A stretch of DNA of 64,000 nt from Muribaculaceae bacterium (GCA_014867205.1 WGUO01000020.1:7143-71142), one strand, 5' to 3'. Shown: positions 1-9,419, numbered from the stretch's first letter. The notes: generated by a model not told the origin, from the sequence alone. Numbers and translations: made by a program.

Positions 1-1
1 C

Positions 2-400
2 CGGCCAGCCGAGGGGATCGGCCTATGCATGGGAGTTGCTGCGGTCTATATGGTGGTGATGATGCTGGCCTACTGGGTGGTCGGCAGTGTCTTTTCCGAC
101 CGCAGCCACACTCGGCTCTGGATCAAGGGAGCGGCTGCCTCGACAGGTCTTGAGACCTTCCTGCTCTTCCCCGTGGCATTGCTGTCACTGACCTATCCGG
201 AGTGGCGCCTGACGCTGCTCTGCATAGCCGGCGGAGTCTTCGCAGTGGGAAAAATCGTGTTCTTATACAAAGGATTTCGAATTTTTTTCACTCAAATTTC
301 TTCGTGGATGCTTTTTTTGTACTACCTTTGCAGTTTAGAAATTGTACCCCTAATATTGACCTACGTCGCGGCAGTCGCCGCGTGCACCCTGTGGCTATGA
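2..400 (+). CDS. DUF4271 family membrane protein, 3' part only
   Basis: The frame is open from the first bases of the window, so the N-terminus lies upstream. The visible 132 residues are strongly hydrophobic, with about four membrane segments, and end in TGA at 398-400. Gene order (31 bases before hemD), hydrophobic content and position match the DUF4271 proteins that precede uroporphyrinogen-III synthase in Bacteroidales. Function is unknown. An ATG at 29 exists, but the reading frame continues upstream of it without a stop, so it is probably internal. Confidence 0.72.
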   Translation, partial: RPAEGIGLCMGVAAVYMVVMMLAYWVVGSVFSDRSHTRLWIKGAAASTGLETFLLFPVALLSLTYPEWRLTLLCIAGGVFAVGKIVFLYKGFRIFFTQISSWMLFLYYLCSLEIVPLILTYVAAVAACTLWL

Positions 401-430
401 AACACGGCGTAGTATTTAATAAGGAAACAC

Positions 431-1195
431 ATGAATATAAAGAAGATACTTGTTTCTCAACCCAAGCCTTCAGGAGATAAGTCTCCCTACTATGACATAG
501 CGAACAAATATGGCGTGGAGATGGTGTTCCGTCCGTTCATCAAAACCGAGGGCCTCACCGCCAAGGAGTTCAGGCAGTCGAAGATCAATCTGGCCGACTA
601 CACGGGAGTAATCTTCACCTCGAAGGCCGCCATTGACAACTTTTTCCGTCTTTGCGAGGAGATGCGTGTCAAGATACCCGACACGATGCGTTATTTCTGC
701 ACCACCGAGGCCATAGCGCTCTATCTTCAGAAATACATAGTCTACCGCAAGCGTAAGATATCATTCGGGGCCACGGGCAAACTCAATGACCCAGCGCTTC
801 TCGCCGCCCTCGACAAGAACAACAAGGAGAAACTGCTCTTCCCGGTGTCAGATGTCCACAAAGAGGACATGTCGGTGCTTGAGGCACATCATCTCGACGT
901 GACGAAGGCTGTGATGTTCCGCACGGTCAGCAACGACTTCCAGCCAGGCGAGACACTTGACTACGACGTGCTTCTGTTCTTCAGCCCGGCCGGTATAGAG
1001 TCGCTCAAGAAAAATTTCCCCGACTTCAAGCAGGATCGCGACCACATCTATCTCGGTGCGTTCGGCCCGACGGCAGTCAAGGCCATAGAGGATGCCGGGC
1101 TGCGTGTGGACATAGACGCCCCCAACGCGCGTCACCGCTCGATGACAGGCGCACTCGACGAGTTTCTCGCCGGGATGCAGGAGAAGGAAAAGTAA
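431..1195 (+). CDS. hemD: Uroporphyrinogen-III synthase
   Basis: 254 residues, normal for the family. HemD cyclises and inverts ring D of hydroxymethylbilane to give uroporphyrinogen III, the branch point for haem, sirohaem and corrinoids; it acts in the cytoplasm. The N-terminus (KKILVSQPKPSG) and the motifs GVIFTSKAAIDNFF and LLFFSPAGIESLKK fit the two-lobed HemD4 fold, where the active cleft lies between lobes. Sequence identity among HemD proteins is low, so the call also leans on its place after DUF4271. An AAGGAAA stretch lies about 5 bases before the ATG. It is probably co-transcribed with the upstream gene. Confidence 0.85.
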   Translation: MNIKKILVSQPKPSGDKSPYYDIANKYGVEMVFRPFIKTEGLTAKEFRQSKINLADYTGVIFTSKAAIDNFFRLCEEMRVKIPDTMRYFCTTEAIALYLQKYIVYRKRKISFGATGKLNDPALLAALDKNNKEKLLFPVSDVHKEDMSVLEAHHLDVTKAVMFRTVSNDFQPGETLDYDVLLFFSPAGIESLKKNFPDFKQDRDHIYLGAFGPTAVKAIEDAGLRVDIDAPNARHRSMTGALDEFLAGMQEKEK

Positions 1196-1218
1196 ACAGA
1201 CCACAGGAATAACAAGCA

Positions 1219-1250
1219 GACAGGCTGCCGGTATAGGCCGGCGGCCTGTC
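1219..1250. terminator. Hairpin between hemD and the PEP-synthase-like gene
   Basis: A 13-bp stem (1219-1231 with 1238-1250, one G-T pair) and a 6-base loop. No T-run follows on the plus strand, so it may be a weak terminator or a transcript-stabilising hairpin. The rest of the 98-base gap carries three copies of AATCCAT just before the next start codon. Confidence 0.4.
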
Positions 1251-1293
1251 ATAATATAGGAATCCATAATAATCCATAAAAGTCCACGAATCC

Positions 1294-4200
1294 ATGAAGA
1301 ATGTAAACGACACTATGCTGAGCCGCCTCTATCTGAAGGACACGGCATTCCAGGACCTGATGCAGAACCGGATATTCAGCATCCTGCTGATAGCGACCCC
1401 CTATGACGCGTTCATGCTTGAGGAGGATGGCCGCGTCGAGGAGCAGGTCTATAACGAGTATGTTGCGCTTAATCTGTCGTCGGCGCCGCGCTTCACCAAG
1501 GTCGCCAACTACGAGGAGGCATATGCCGAACTCGCCAAGAAGAACTACGACCTGATCATAGCGATGCCTGGAGTGGATGTCAGCGAGACATTCCGCGAGG
1601 CGGTGAAGATCGACGAGATGTATCCCGACATTCCGTTCGTGGTGCTGACGCCCTTCAGCAACGAGGTGCGGCGGCGCATCGCCAACGAGGACCTGCGCGG
1701 CGTCGACTACGTTTTCTCATGGCTCGGCAATGTCGACCTGATAGTGGCGATCATCAAACTGATCGAGGACAAGATGAACGCCGACTATGACATAAACAAG
1801 ATAGGTGTGCAGGCGATACTCTTTGTCGAGGACTCGATACGGTTCTACAGCTCGATACTTCCCTATCTCTTCAAGTTCCTGCTCAAGCAGTCGATGGTAT
1901 TCTCGACCGAGGCCCTCAACGACCACGAGAAGATGCTGCGCATGCGTGGCCGCTGCAAGGTACTCGTGGCGCGCGACTACGAGGAGGCCACCGCCCTTGT
2001 CGACAAATATGGGGACAACATAATGGGCCTCGTGACCGACGGTCGTTTTCCCCGCAACGGCGAGAAAGACCCGGACGCCGGCATGGCACTGGCGGAATAT
2101 CTGCACAAGCGCCGTCCCCACGCTCCGGCCATAATGGAGAGCGCAGAGACCGAGAACCGTCAGAAGGCCGAGGGGGCCGGATACGTGTTCATCGACAAGA
2201 ACTCTAAGACACTCCCCATAGACCTGCGCAAGGCGGTGTCGTTCATGTTCGGATTCGGCGATTTCATAGTCCAGTATCCTGGCAACGGGCGCGAGCTGAT
2301 GCGCATACGCAACCTTAAGGAACTTCAGCACAAGATTTTCGAGATACCCGACGATTTGCTTCACTTCTATTGCAGCGACAACAGCATAAGCCGCTGGCTC
2401 TACTCGCGGGCACTCTTCCCGATAGCCGACTACCTGCGTCAGTTCGAGTTTATCGACATGGAGGATGCCCCGATGGTCCGCAAGCTGGTGTTCGAGTGTA
2501 TCGTGCGCTACCGGCGCATGAAGAACCGTGGCGTTGTGGCCGTATTCAACAAGGACAGTTACGACGACTACAGCAACTTCGCCCGTATCGGCCAGGGCTC
2601 AATGGGAGGCAAGGGACGCGGCCTGGCCTTTATCGACCAGATAATAAAGCGGCATCCCGAATGTGAGAACTTCGACGGGGTGCAGATCACGATACCGCAC
2701 ACACTGGTTGTATGCACCGATATCTTCGACGAGTTCATGGACCGCAACAACCTTTATCCGACGGCCCTCTCGAACCTGCCCGACGACGAGATACTGCGTC
2801 AATTCCTGGAGGCGGAGTTTCCCGAGGAGGTCAAGGCTGACCTGGCAGCATTCTTCAAGGTTGTCAGGCGCCCGCTGGCAGTGCGCAGCTCGTCGCTGAT
2901 CGAGGACTCACACTACCAGCCGTTCGCCGGCATATACAGCACATACATGGTGCCCTACGGCGATGACGAGGAGGCGCGTGTCAATATGCTGTGCGATGCC
3001 GTCAAGGCTGTCTACGCGTCGGTATTCTTCGCCGACTCCAAGGCATATATGAACGCCACGAGCAATGTCATAGACCAGGAGAAAATGGCTGTGATACTGC
3101 AGGAAATGGCCGGAGAAGACCATGGAGGCTTCTATTATCCCAACTTCTCAGGCGTCGGCCGCTCGCTCAACTATTATCCTGTAGGCGACGAGAAGAGCGA
3201 GGAGGGAGTCGTGGAGGTAGCCGCCGGACTCGGATCATATATAGTGGATGGCGGAAAGGCGCTCCGTTTCTCGCCGGCGCACCCCGACAAAGTGCTCCAG
3301 ACCTCGACACTTGATCTGGCACTGCGGGACACGCAGACCTGTCTGCACGCTCTGCCCGTAGAGAACCAGACGATATATAACTTCACACCCGACGACACAT
3401 TCAACATAGTCAAGGTGCCGGTAGCCGACGCATTCAAGACCGGGGCACTCAAATACCTCGTGTCGACATTCGATATCAACGACCGCATGATACGCGACAA
3501 TGAGTTCGGACCGGGCCGCAAGGTGGTGACGTTCGCCAATGTGCTCAAGCATGGCGCATTTCCGCTCGCCGAGGTCTCGAACTTCATGCTCACCACCGGC
3601 CAGTATGAGATGGGGCGCCCGGTCGAGATCGAGTTCGCGGGCAAGATATTCCCAAAGCCCGACGAGCAGGGGCGCAAGGGCATAATATACTGGCTGCAGA
3701 TACGCCCGATAGTCGACCAGAAAGAGATGCTCGACGACTCGATAACCGAGGTCGACGACCGTGATGTCATAATAAGGTCAGATGCTGCCCTGGGCCACGG
3801 CATGATGGATGGAGTGCGGCATCTGGTGTATGTGAAGCCGGATAAGTTCGACACCCTTCGCACGCGCGAGATCGCGGCCGAGGTCGGGGAGGTCAACGAG
3901 AAGATGACGGCGGCCGGCGAGCCATATGTGCTGATAGGGCCGGGCCGGTGGGGCACCTCCGACCCGTCGCTCGGCATACCCGTGCGCTGGGCGCAGATAG
4001 CCGGCGCAAGAGTCATTGCCGAGTCGGCATTGCCAGGATTCAGGATAGAGCCGTCGCAAGGCACTCATTTCTTCCAGAACCTGACATCGTTCGGCACAGG
4101 CTATTTTACCATTGACCCCAATGGCGGTAACGGTTATATCGACATGGATTTTCTTGAGTCCTTGGCCGCCGAGGCCGAGACCGAATTCCTGAGGATAATA

Positions 4201-4296
4201 CGGTTTGACGACCCGTTGACCATAGCCATTAACGGGCGCAAGTCTAAAGGCGTGGTGTTCAAGAACAAACTTACTCATAAAACTGAGGAACAGTAA
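1294..4296 (+). CDS. Two-receiver plus PEP synthase/PPDK N-domain protein
   Basis: 1000 residues. The N-terminal ~340 residues hold two response-regulator-like folds. The first lacks the usual phospho-aspartate (LIIAMPGVDV at the expected strand). The second keeps an acidic pair (E179, D180) and an aspartate at 249 (LVTDGRFPRNG). From about residue 430 it resembles the ATP-binding N domain of PEP synthase and PPDK: GQGSMGGKGRGLAFID (K440), VRSSSLIEDSHYQPFAGIY (R530/531 region) and EIEFAGKI. I see no phosphohistidine swivel domain and no C-terminal PEP-utilising barrel, so it should not be a complete PEP synthase. Annotation pipelines call relatives PEP/pyruvate-binding domain proteins. Role unknown; possibly phospho-signal-controlled nucleotide or phosphate transfer (inference). 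The coiled-coil gene follows after 8 bases. Confidence 0.8.
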   Translation: MKNVNDTMLSRLYLKDTAFQDLMQNRIFSILLIATPYDAFMLEEDGRVEEQVYNEYVALNLSSAPRFTKVANYEEAYAELAKKNYDLIIAMPGVDVSETFREAVKIDEMYPDIPFVVLTPFSNEVRRRIANEDLRGVDYVFSWLGNVDLIVAIIKLIEDKMNADYDINKIGVQAILFVEDSIRFYSSILPYLFKFLLKQSMVFSTEALNDHEKMLRMRGRCKVLVARDYEEATALVDKYGDNIMGLVTDGRFPRNGEKDPDAGMALAEYLHKRRPHAPAIMESAETENRQKAEGAGYVFIDKNSKTLPIDLRKAVSFMFGFGDFIVQYPGNGRELMRIRNLKELQHKIFEIPDDLLHFYCSDNSISRWLYSRALFPIADYLRQFEFIDMEDAPMVRKLVFECIVRYRRMKNRGVVAVFNKDSYDDYSNFARIGQGSMGGKGRGLAFIDQIIKRHPECENFDGVQITIPHTLVVCTDIFDEFMDRNNLYPTALSNLPDDEILRQFLEAEFPEEVKADLAAFFKVVRRPLAVRSSSLIEDSHYQPFAGIYSTYMVPYGDDEEARVNMLCDAVKAVYASVFFADSKAYMNATSNVIDQEKMAVILQEMAGEDHGGFYYPNFSGVGRSLNYYPVGDEKSEEGVVEVAAGLGSYIVDGGKALRFSPAHPDKVLQTSTLDLALRDTQTCLHALPVENQTIYNFTPDDTFNIVKVPVADAFKTGALKYLVSTFDINDRMIRDNEFGPGRKVVTFANVLKHGAFPLAEVSNFMLTTGQYEMGRPVEIEFAGKIFPKPDEQGRKGIIYWLQIRPIVDQKEMLDDSITEVDDRDVIIRSDAALGHGMMDGVRHLVYVKPDKFDTLRTREIAAEVGEVNEKMTAAGEPYVLIGPGRWGTSDPSLGIPVRWAQIAGARVIAESALPGFRIEPSQGTHFFQNLTSFGTGYFTIDPNGGNGYIDMDFLESLAAEAETEFLRIIRFDDPLTIAINGRKSKGVVFKNKLTHKTEEQ

Positions 4297-4304
4297 AAGC
4301 GAAG

Positions 4305-4865
4305 ATGGGTTATTCGGCATGGAGTATATGGTGCCATCCGCGTCGCGCGGCGAGGATGATGGAGGGCCTCGAGACGAATGTGTCTGAGAGTTCGGCCCTG
4401 TGTGCCGAAAACGCAGCTCTGAGGGAAGAACTGGAACGGTTCCGCAAGACAGAGGCTGTCGCCATGCAGGAACGTGACAAGGTCCGCGAGGAGAATGAAC
4501 GGCTTACGCAAGAGAAAGCCGACCTTGCGGCCCAGAATGCAATGCTTGGACAACGTGTCTCGGATCTCGAGAGGGAACTGTCAGGTGTCGTCGCCGAACT
4601 GGAGGAATATCGCGACCTTGACAGCCGTCTCCGTGAGTTCGAGGAGTTGCTGACCAGGGCCGAGGATATGAAGAGACGCTACGAGGAGCGCATTGCCCGG
4701 TTGCGCGCCCGGATCAAAGAGATGAAAACGGCTTCCGGAGACAGGAATCCGGAAGCCGATGAACTTACTGTGATAGATATGAGGAGCGCGTCTGAGACGA
4801 GCCACGCTCCTGAGGAGCCGGAGGAAGACACAGAGCCTGACTGGCTCGAGCAACTTCCCGACTAA
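4305..4865 (+). CDS. Coiled-coil protein of unknown function
   Basis: 186 residues. From residue 35 to about 140 it is a charged Glu/Arg/Lys/Leu heptad pattern (ALREELERFRK, LAAQNAMLGQRVSDLEREL), a long parallel coiled coil. The last 40 residues are acidic. No signal peptide or membrane segment. It starts 8 bases after the receiver/PEP-synthase-like gene and is probably translated from the same mRNA, suggesting a scaffold or partner for that protein (inference). A second start at 4356 (ATGGAGGGC) would remove an odd Cys/Trp-rich 17-residue leader and is a real alternative. Not recognised as a named family. Confidence 0.6.
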   Translation: MGYSAWSIWCHPRRAARMMEGLETNVSESSALCAENAALREELERFRKTEAVAMQERDKVREENERLTQEKADLAAQNAMLGQRVSDLERELSGVVAELEEYRDLDSRLREFEELLTRAEDMKRRYEERIARLRARIKEMKTASGDRNPEADELTVIDMRSASETSHAPEEPEEDTEPDWLEQLPD

Positions 4866-4884
4866 GGCCTCATTGCAAAAATTT

Positions 4885-6267
4885 TTATATTGGTAAGAGC
4901 AGTTCGCCGCGCAGTGTCGCCGACGATGCGTCAGTGACGAGCACGCGCACAAAATCGCCCGGGTTGACACCGCGGCGCGCGAAAACGACCACCTTGTTCT
5001 GTGACGTGCGGCCGAAGAACTCGTTCGGGTCGCGTTTGGATGGACCCTCTACGAGCACATCGAACTCACGGCCGATGTCGCGGCGGTTGCTCTCGAGCGA
5101 CAGTTCGTTCTGAAGCGCGATCATGCGGTTGAGACGGTCAATCTTCACTTCCTCGGGCACATTGTCTTTCATCTCGCGCGAGGCGAGAGTGCCGGGACGC
5201 TCCGAATACTTGAACATGAATGCGGAGTCGAATCCGGCCTCACGCATCAGGGACAGCGTTTCCTCGAAATCCTGCTCAGACTCGTTGTAGAAGCCGGTGA
5301 ACATGTCGGTCGAGAGGCCTGCGTCAGGCAGAATGCGCCGTATTGCCGCCACGCGGTCGAGATACCACTCGCGGGTATACTTTCGGTTCATGTTCTTAAG
5401 GACCGAATTGCTGCCGCTCTGCACAGGGAGATGGATATGCCGGGCCAGATTGGGATGCGCTGCGATTACCTCGAGAGTGCGGTCGCTCATGTCCTTGGGA
5501 TGAGATGTGGTGAAGCGGATACGCATGTCGGGGGCAGCCTCCGCCACCATGGCGAGCAGAGCCGGGAAATCGACCACCGTGCCTGTGCCGGCATCCTGAT
5601 AGCGGTAACTGTTGACATTCTGGCCCAGGAGGGTGGCTTCCTTGTATCCTCGGCCGCGCAGGTCGGCGAGTTCCTTAAGAATGCTTTGCGGTTCTCGCGA
5701 GCGTTCGCGGCCGCGGGTATATGGCACGATGCAATACGAGCAGAAATTATTGCAGCCGCGCATAATCGAGATGAAGCCGCCCACGGCCCCGGCACCGCCG
5801 AGACGGCGGGGAACGACATTACGATAGGTCTCGGTGGTCGACAGGTCGATGTTGATTGCCGGCTCGCCGGTCTCGGCCGCCGCCACCAGGTTGGGAATGT
5901 CGAGATAAGCGTCTGGACCGGCCACAAGATCGACGCCATGATTCTTGATGAGGTCATTCTTGAGACGCTCGGCCATGCAGCCGATTACGCCGATTATGAT
6001 GTTGCGGCCCGATTTGCGTCGAAGCGCGTTCCAGTATGCGAGTCGAGAGAAAATCTTCTGCTCTGCATTGTCGCGTATCGAACAGGTGTTTAGCAGCACT
6101 GCGGCAGCCTCCGAATCGTTATCCGTAGGCTCATATCCGGCAAGCGCCATCTGGGCGGCCACGACCTCCGAATCAGCCACGTTCATCTGGCATCCGTAAG
6201 TCTCAATGCGCACTTTTTTTGAGTCTGTGCACTTTTTTTCGGTATCTGGTAAAAAAAATAGGCTCAT
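4885..6267 (-). CDS. miaB: tRNA-2-methylthio-N6-dimethylallyladenosine synthase
   Basis: 460 residues. MiaB methylthiolates i6A37 of tRNAs reading UNN codons, using two 4Fe-4S clusters and SAM. Domains in order: UPF0004 domain with three cluster cysteines (TYGCQMN at C26, NTCSIRD, IGCMAER), radical-SAM domain with CxxxCxxC (GCNNFCSYCIVPYTRGRE), and a C-terminal TRAM domain (FDVLVEGPSKRD, FGRTSQNKVVVF). It lies convergent to the coiled-coil gene with 19 bases between. A canonical promoter for it overlaps the start of the divergent CoA-transferase gene. In many relatives miaB sits next to the acyltransferase/sigma-54/lptE run; here it is about 11 kb away. Confidence 0.95.
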   Translation of the reverse strand: MSLFFLPDTEKKCTDSKKVRIETYGCQMNVADSEVVAAQMALAGYEPTDNDSEAAAVLLNTCSIRDNAEQKIFSRLAYWNALRRKSGRNIIIGVIGCMAERLKNDLIKNHGVDLVAGPDAYLDIPNLVAAAETGEPAINIDLSTTETYRNVVPRRLGGAGAVGGFISIMRGCNNFCSYCIVPYTRGRERSREPQSILKELADLRGRGYKEATLLGQNVNSYRYQDAGTGTVVDFPALLAMVAEAAPDMRIRFTTSHPKDMSDRTLEVIAAHPNLARHIHLPVQSGSNSVLKNMNRKYTREWYLDRVAAIRRILPDAGLSTDMFTGFYNESEQDFEETLSLMREAGFDSAFMFKYSERPGTLASREMKDNVPEEVKIDRLNRMIALQNELSLESNRRDIGREFDVLVEGPSKRDPNEFFGRTSQNKVVVFARRGVNPGDFVRVLVTDASSATLRGELLLPI

Positions 6268-6302
6268 TTTTAGACTTTATTGCATATTATTATTAAATTT
6301 GT

Positions 6303-6335
6303 GCAAAATTACCATTTAAATCTAAACGTTACAAA
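6303..6335 (-). promoter_or_regulatory. Promoter of miaB
   Basis: On the minus strand TTTG (6335-6332), a 20-base spacer and TAATTTTGC (6311-6303), the Bacteroidetes sigma-ABfr consensus. The -33 box overlaps the ATG of the divergent CoA-transferase gene (6335), so the two genes share a very compact control region. A TAAATTTG at 6294-6301 on the plus strand could be the -7 box of the opposite gene, but no matching -33 box is seen. Confidence 0.65.
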
Positions 6336-7840
6336 TGAGCATTCCATTTATTTCAGCAGAAGAGGCTGCAAGCGTGATAAAAAATGGCGATAATGTCGCG
6401 ACATCAGGTTTCACGGCCTCCGGAACGCCAAAGGTAGTAACGGTGGCATTGGCCGAAAAGGCCAAGGCCCTCCATGAAAAAGGCGAACCATTTAAAATCA
6501 ATCTCTTCACAGGCGCGTCGACCAATGACCATGTCGACGGCGAGTTGTCACGAGCCGATGCAATCGGCGTGCGTGTGCCTTACCAGAGCCACAAGGACAG
6601 CCGCAAGCTGGTCAACAGCGGCGGCATCAACTATGCGGACCTTCACCTGAGCCACCTCTCGCAGGACATGCGTTATGGTTTCTATGGCGACATAGATGTG
6701 GCCATAATCGAGGCTACAGAGATGAGCCCCAGCGGCGACATAATACTCGGCGCCGGACTCGGCATGACCCCGACTATCGCGCAGATGGCCAAGAAAGTCA
6801 TCATCGAGTACAGCTCGTATTACCACAATTCTTTCCGTGGATTCCACGACAACTACATTCCTCTGGATCCTCCTCACCGTCGCGAGATACCCATCTACAA
6901 GCCGAGCGACCGCATCGGCAGCCCGATCCTGAAGATTGACCCGAAGAAGATTATAGGAGTCGTGCCCTCGAACGCATCGGAGAGCATAGCGCCCTTCACC
7001 GCCCCCGACGAGCTGACCACGAAGATCGGCAACAACATCTGCGACTTCCTCGCAGCCGAGCTCCGCAGCGGCAAGATACCCAAGGAATTCCTCCCGATTC
7101 AGTCGGGCGTGGGCAACGTCGCCAACGCCGTGCTCTACGGTCTGGGCGAGAATCCGGAGATTCCCCAGTTCGAGATGTACACTGAGGTTATCCAGGATGC
7201 CGTGATGAAACTGATGGAGGAGGGCAAGTGTAAGTTCGCGTCGACCTGCGCGCTGACATTCAGCGACGACGCTATGCTCCGCTTCATGGACAACATTGAC
7301 TTCTTCCGCGACAAGGTCGTGATGCGTCCGGGCGAGATATCGAACCATCCCGAGGTTGTGCGCCGTCTCGGCCTGATCGCCATGAACACCGCCCTCGAGG
7401 CCGACATATTCGGCAATGTCAACTCGACACATGTGCTCGGCACCAAGATGATGAACGGCATCGGCGGCTCGGCCGACTTCAGCCGCAACGCATATCTGTC
7501 GATCTTCTCCTGCCCGTCTATCCAGAAGGGAGGCAAGATCTCTACATTCGTGCCGATGGTCTCGCATGTTGACCACAGCGAGCACTCAGTGAAGATACTT
7601 GCCACCGAGCAGGGCGTAGCCGACCTCCGCGGCAAGGATCCCCGCCAGCGCGCCGAGTGCATCATCGAGAACTGCGTACACCCGATGTACAAGGAAATCA
7701 TGTGGGACTATCTGAAGCTTGCAGCCAAGAACGGAGGCCACACTCCGCACTATCTGCCTGCTGCCTTCGCTCTCCACGAGGCATTCATCGAGACCGGTGA
7801 CATGCAGAACGCAGACTTCAGCCGCTTCGACGAGCGTTGA
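6335..7840 (+). CDS. Acetyl-CoA hydrolase/succinate CoA-transferase
   Basis: 501 residues, full length for the class I CoA-transferase family related to ScpC/AarC and Cat1. It moves CoA between carboxylates (acetate, succinate or propionate), or hydrolyses acetyl-CoA; this fits succinate/propionate/acetate fermentation in Bacteroidales. Seen: N-terminal GDNVATSGFTASGTPK, the catalytic glutamate in QFEMYTEVIQD (E284), and the C-terminal GIGGSADFSRNAYLS glycine-rich loop that binds CoA. Single-gene unit, closed by a strong hairpin. Exact substrates cannot be set from sequence; acetate:succinate CoA-transferase is the likeliest. Confidence 0.9.
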   Translation: MSIPFISAEEAASVIKNGDNVATSGFTASGTPKVVTVALAEKAKALHEKGEPFKINLFTGASTNDHVDGELSRADAIGVRVPYQSHKDSRKLVNSGGINYADLHLSHLSQDMRYGFYGDIDVAIIEATEMSPSGDIILGAGLGMTPTIAQMAKKVIIEYSSYYHNSFRGFHDNYIPLDPPHRREIPIYKPSDRIGSPILKIDPKKIIGVVPSNASESIAPFTAPDELTTKIGNNICDFLAAELRSGKIPKEFLPIQSGVGNVANAVLYGLGENPEIPQFEMYTEVIQDAVMKLMEEGKCKFASTCALTFSDDAMLRFMDNIDFFRDKVVMRPGEISNHPEVVRRLGLIAMNTALEADIFGNVNSTHVLGTKMMNGIGGSADFSRNAYLSIFSCPSIQKGGKISTFVPMVSHVDHSEHSVKILATEQGVADLRGKDPRQRAECIIENCVHPMYKEIMWDYLKLAAKNGGHTPHYLPAAFALHEAFIETGDMQNADFSRFDER

Positions 7841-7852
7841 TTAATAATCACC

Positions 7853-7900
7853 CATAAATAAATAAGCCGCGCAATCAGTTGCGCGGCTTATTTATTTATG
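7853..7900. terminator. Bidirectional terminator, 22-bp perfect stem
   Basis: Perfect inverted repeat 7853-7874 / 7879-7900 around a TCAG loop; GC-rich core flanked by A-rich and T-rich arms, so it can stop transcripts in both directions. It lies between the convergent CoA-transferase and secreted-protein genes. Confidence 0.85.
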
Positions 7901-7919
7901 GGCTTTATTATTGGTTCTC

Positions 7920-9263
7920 TTAGCGTACCATCAGTTTGGCTGCCGAGCCGTCGCTGTAGCGAACGATCACGAGGCCTTTGGTGTCCTTCGTCACCTTACG
8001 GCCCTGCATGTCATAGCGGGCGACTTCATGGCGCTCTGCAGTCATGTCAGACTCTATGCCCTCCACAGCGTTGGGGGCTGCTGTGAAGTTGAGGCCAATC
8101 TCGATGTTGGTGGTGCCGTTGATCACCTCGACGAGCGATGCGGCAATGCCCGGAATCATAGGTGCGAACGAGGCCATTGTCTCGTCACCGCTCTGGGCCA
8201 TCATGTCGGCAAGAGCCTGCACGAGCTCGGCGTTGCTGAGCAGGGGAACCACGTTATTCTGGAGCAGCGGAAGCAGTACATCCTCACCGATATATACAGT
8301 CAGGTTGTTGTCGGCCTTCGCATAGCCCATGGGAACGCCCTCGCTCATCATCGGGGCAAGCTGTGCAATCACATTGCCCAGGATATTATTGATGTCAATG
8401 CCGAATGTCGGGTCATTCTCGAGGGCTCGTACCTTGGCGGTGTCTGCCACCTTGATTGCAGCGGGGTCAAGGAAGAGGCGGAACTGGTCGTCGCCGCTGA
8501 CCACGTACTGGGCAAGGTTACGCGGGCTTGTGACTGTCTGGCCCTCGTCGACCAGAGTTGCCATAAGGTTGCCGTCGTCAGCGAATTCAACGCTCTTGAA
8601 GGCCTCGGGGAGAACCTGAAGCACAGAGAGGGTGCCGTCATCAATCATAGGCAGCGAGACCACGAGCTGGAGCAGCGTCTCCATCGGTAGCTCGAAACCC
8701 TCCATCACGGCCAGCGACTTGTCTGAGGTCCATACGATATGTGCGGGTGTCGAGAGGATTTCGGTACCATCCTCAGACAATGCATAGGGAGTGGTGTTCC
8801 ATAGCCCGACGAGAGTCTTGTTCTCGAGTTCCGGATCCGTAATCGCCATGTCGAAGGTGTTCGGGGTCAGTTTGGCGGAATAACTGAAGGTCAGGTATTC
8901 TGTAAACGCGCTGCCCTCGAATGTGTATGTGTCGTTGCCATGGTCCTTAAGTTCCACGTTGAGGATGATGAGGGGAGAGCCGGGGAGCACACCGGGGCCG
9001 GCTACAGTCTGCTTCAGGTCCTCGGGGATGCCGGGAATCTCACTGAGGTCGAATGAGCTGCTGAGAGCCACGGTCGCCGTCTTCAGGTCGGCAGACGGGG
9101 TAAACTTCACGGTCTTGCCATACATCGGGGCATTGTTGTAGGTCAGGGTAAGGCCGTTGAGCTGATCATAAGTTTTCTCGGTGATTGCGCCCTGCATGTC
9201 AAGGGCACCGAGACTGCCGGCGGCCAGCATGAGGACTGCGGCAGAGATTGTAGATTTTTTCAT
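7920..9263 (-). CDS. Secreted protein of unknown function
   Basis: 447 residues. The N-terminus is a signal peptide (MKKSTISAAVLMLAAGSLGA). The body is beta-rich, with repeated segments that look like DUF4925-type calycin-like barrels (EKTYDQLNGLTLTYNN; LTFSYSAKLTPNTFD), but I am not sure of the family. The last 35 residues (EVARYDMQGRKVTKDTKGLVIVRYSDGSA; shown in part) resemble the short C-terminal sorting-domain-like tails of Bacteroidetes secreted proteins. Likely periplasmic or surface exposed. A -7-like TACCTTTG lies at 9302-9295 upstream on the same strand, without a clear -33 box. No operon partners. Confidence 0.7.
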   Translation of the reverse strand: MKKSTISAAVLMLAAGSLGALDMQGAITEKTYDQLNGLTLTYNNAPMYGKTVKFTPSADLKTATVALSSSFDLSEIPGIPEDLKQTVAGPGVLPGSPLIILNVELKDHGNDTYTFEGSAFTEYLTFSYSAKLTPNTFDMAITDPELENKTLVGLWNTTPYALSEDGTEILSTPAHIVWTSDKSLAVMEGFELPMETLLQLVVSLPMIDDGTLSVLQVLPEAFKSVEFADDGNLMATLVDEGQTVTSPRNLAQYVVSGDDQFRLFLDPAAIKVADTAKVRALENDPTFGIDINNILGNVIAQLAPMMSEGVPMGYAKADNNLTVYIGEDVLLPLLQNNVVPLLSNAELVQALADMMAQSGDETMASFAPMIPGIAASLVEVINGTTNIEIGLNFTAAPNAVEGIESDMTAERHEVARYDMQGRKVTKDTKGLVIVRYSDGSAAKLMVR

Positions 9264-9372
9264 AGTGAAAAAGTTGTTATATTTAAAAACCGGACAAAGG
9301 TAGCAATAATAAACGAGAGGTAATGCCCCGGGGTATCGATATGACCAATAATAGCCGAAAGTGAAAACAAAA

Positions 9373-9400
9373 AGCGGCGCGTCGGATATGACGTGCCGCT
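9373..9400 (-). terminator. Terminator of the exbB-exbD-tonB operon
   Basis: 11-bp stem (9400-9390 with 9383-9373, one G-T pair), 6-base loop, followed on the minus strand by TTTTTGTTTT. It starts 20 bases after the tonB stop. Confidence 0.8.
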
Positions 9401-9419
9401 ATGAATAGGATTATCCCTG

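Noticed and set aside
3174..4064. Long open frame opposite the PEP-synthase-like gene
   Set aside because: Ser/Arg/Pro-rich with no motif; fully within a conserved gene.
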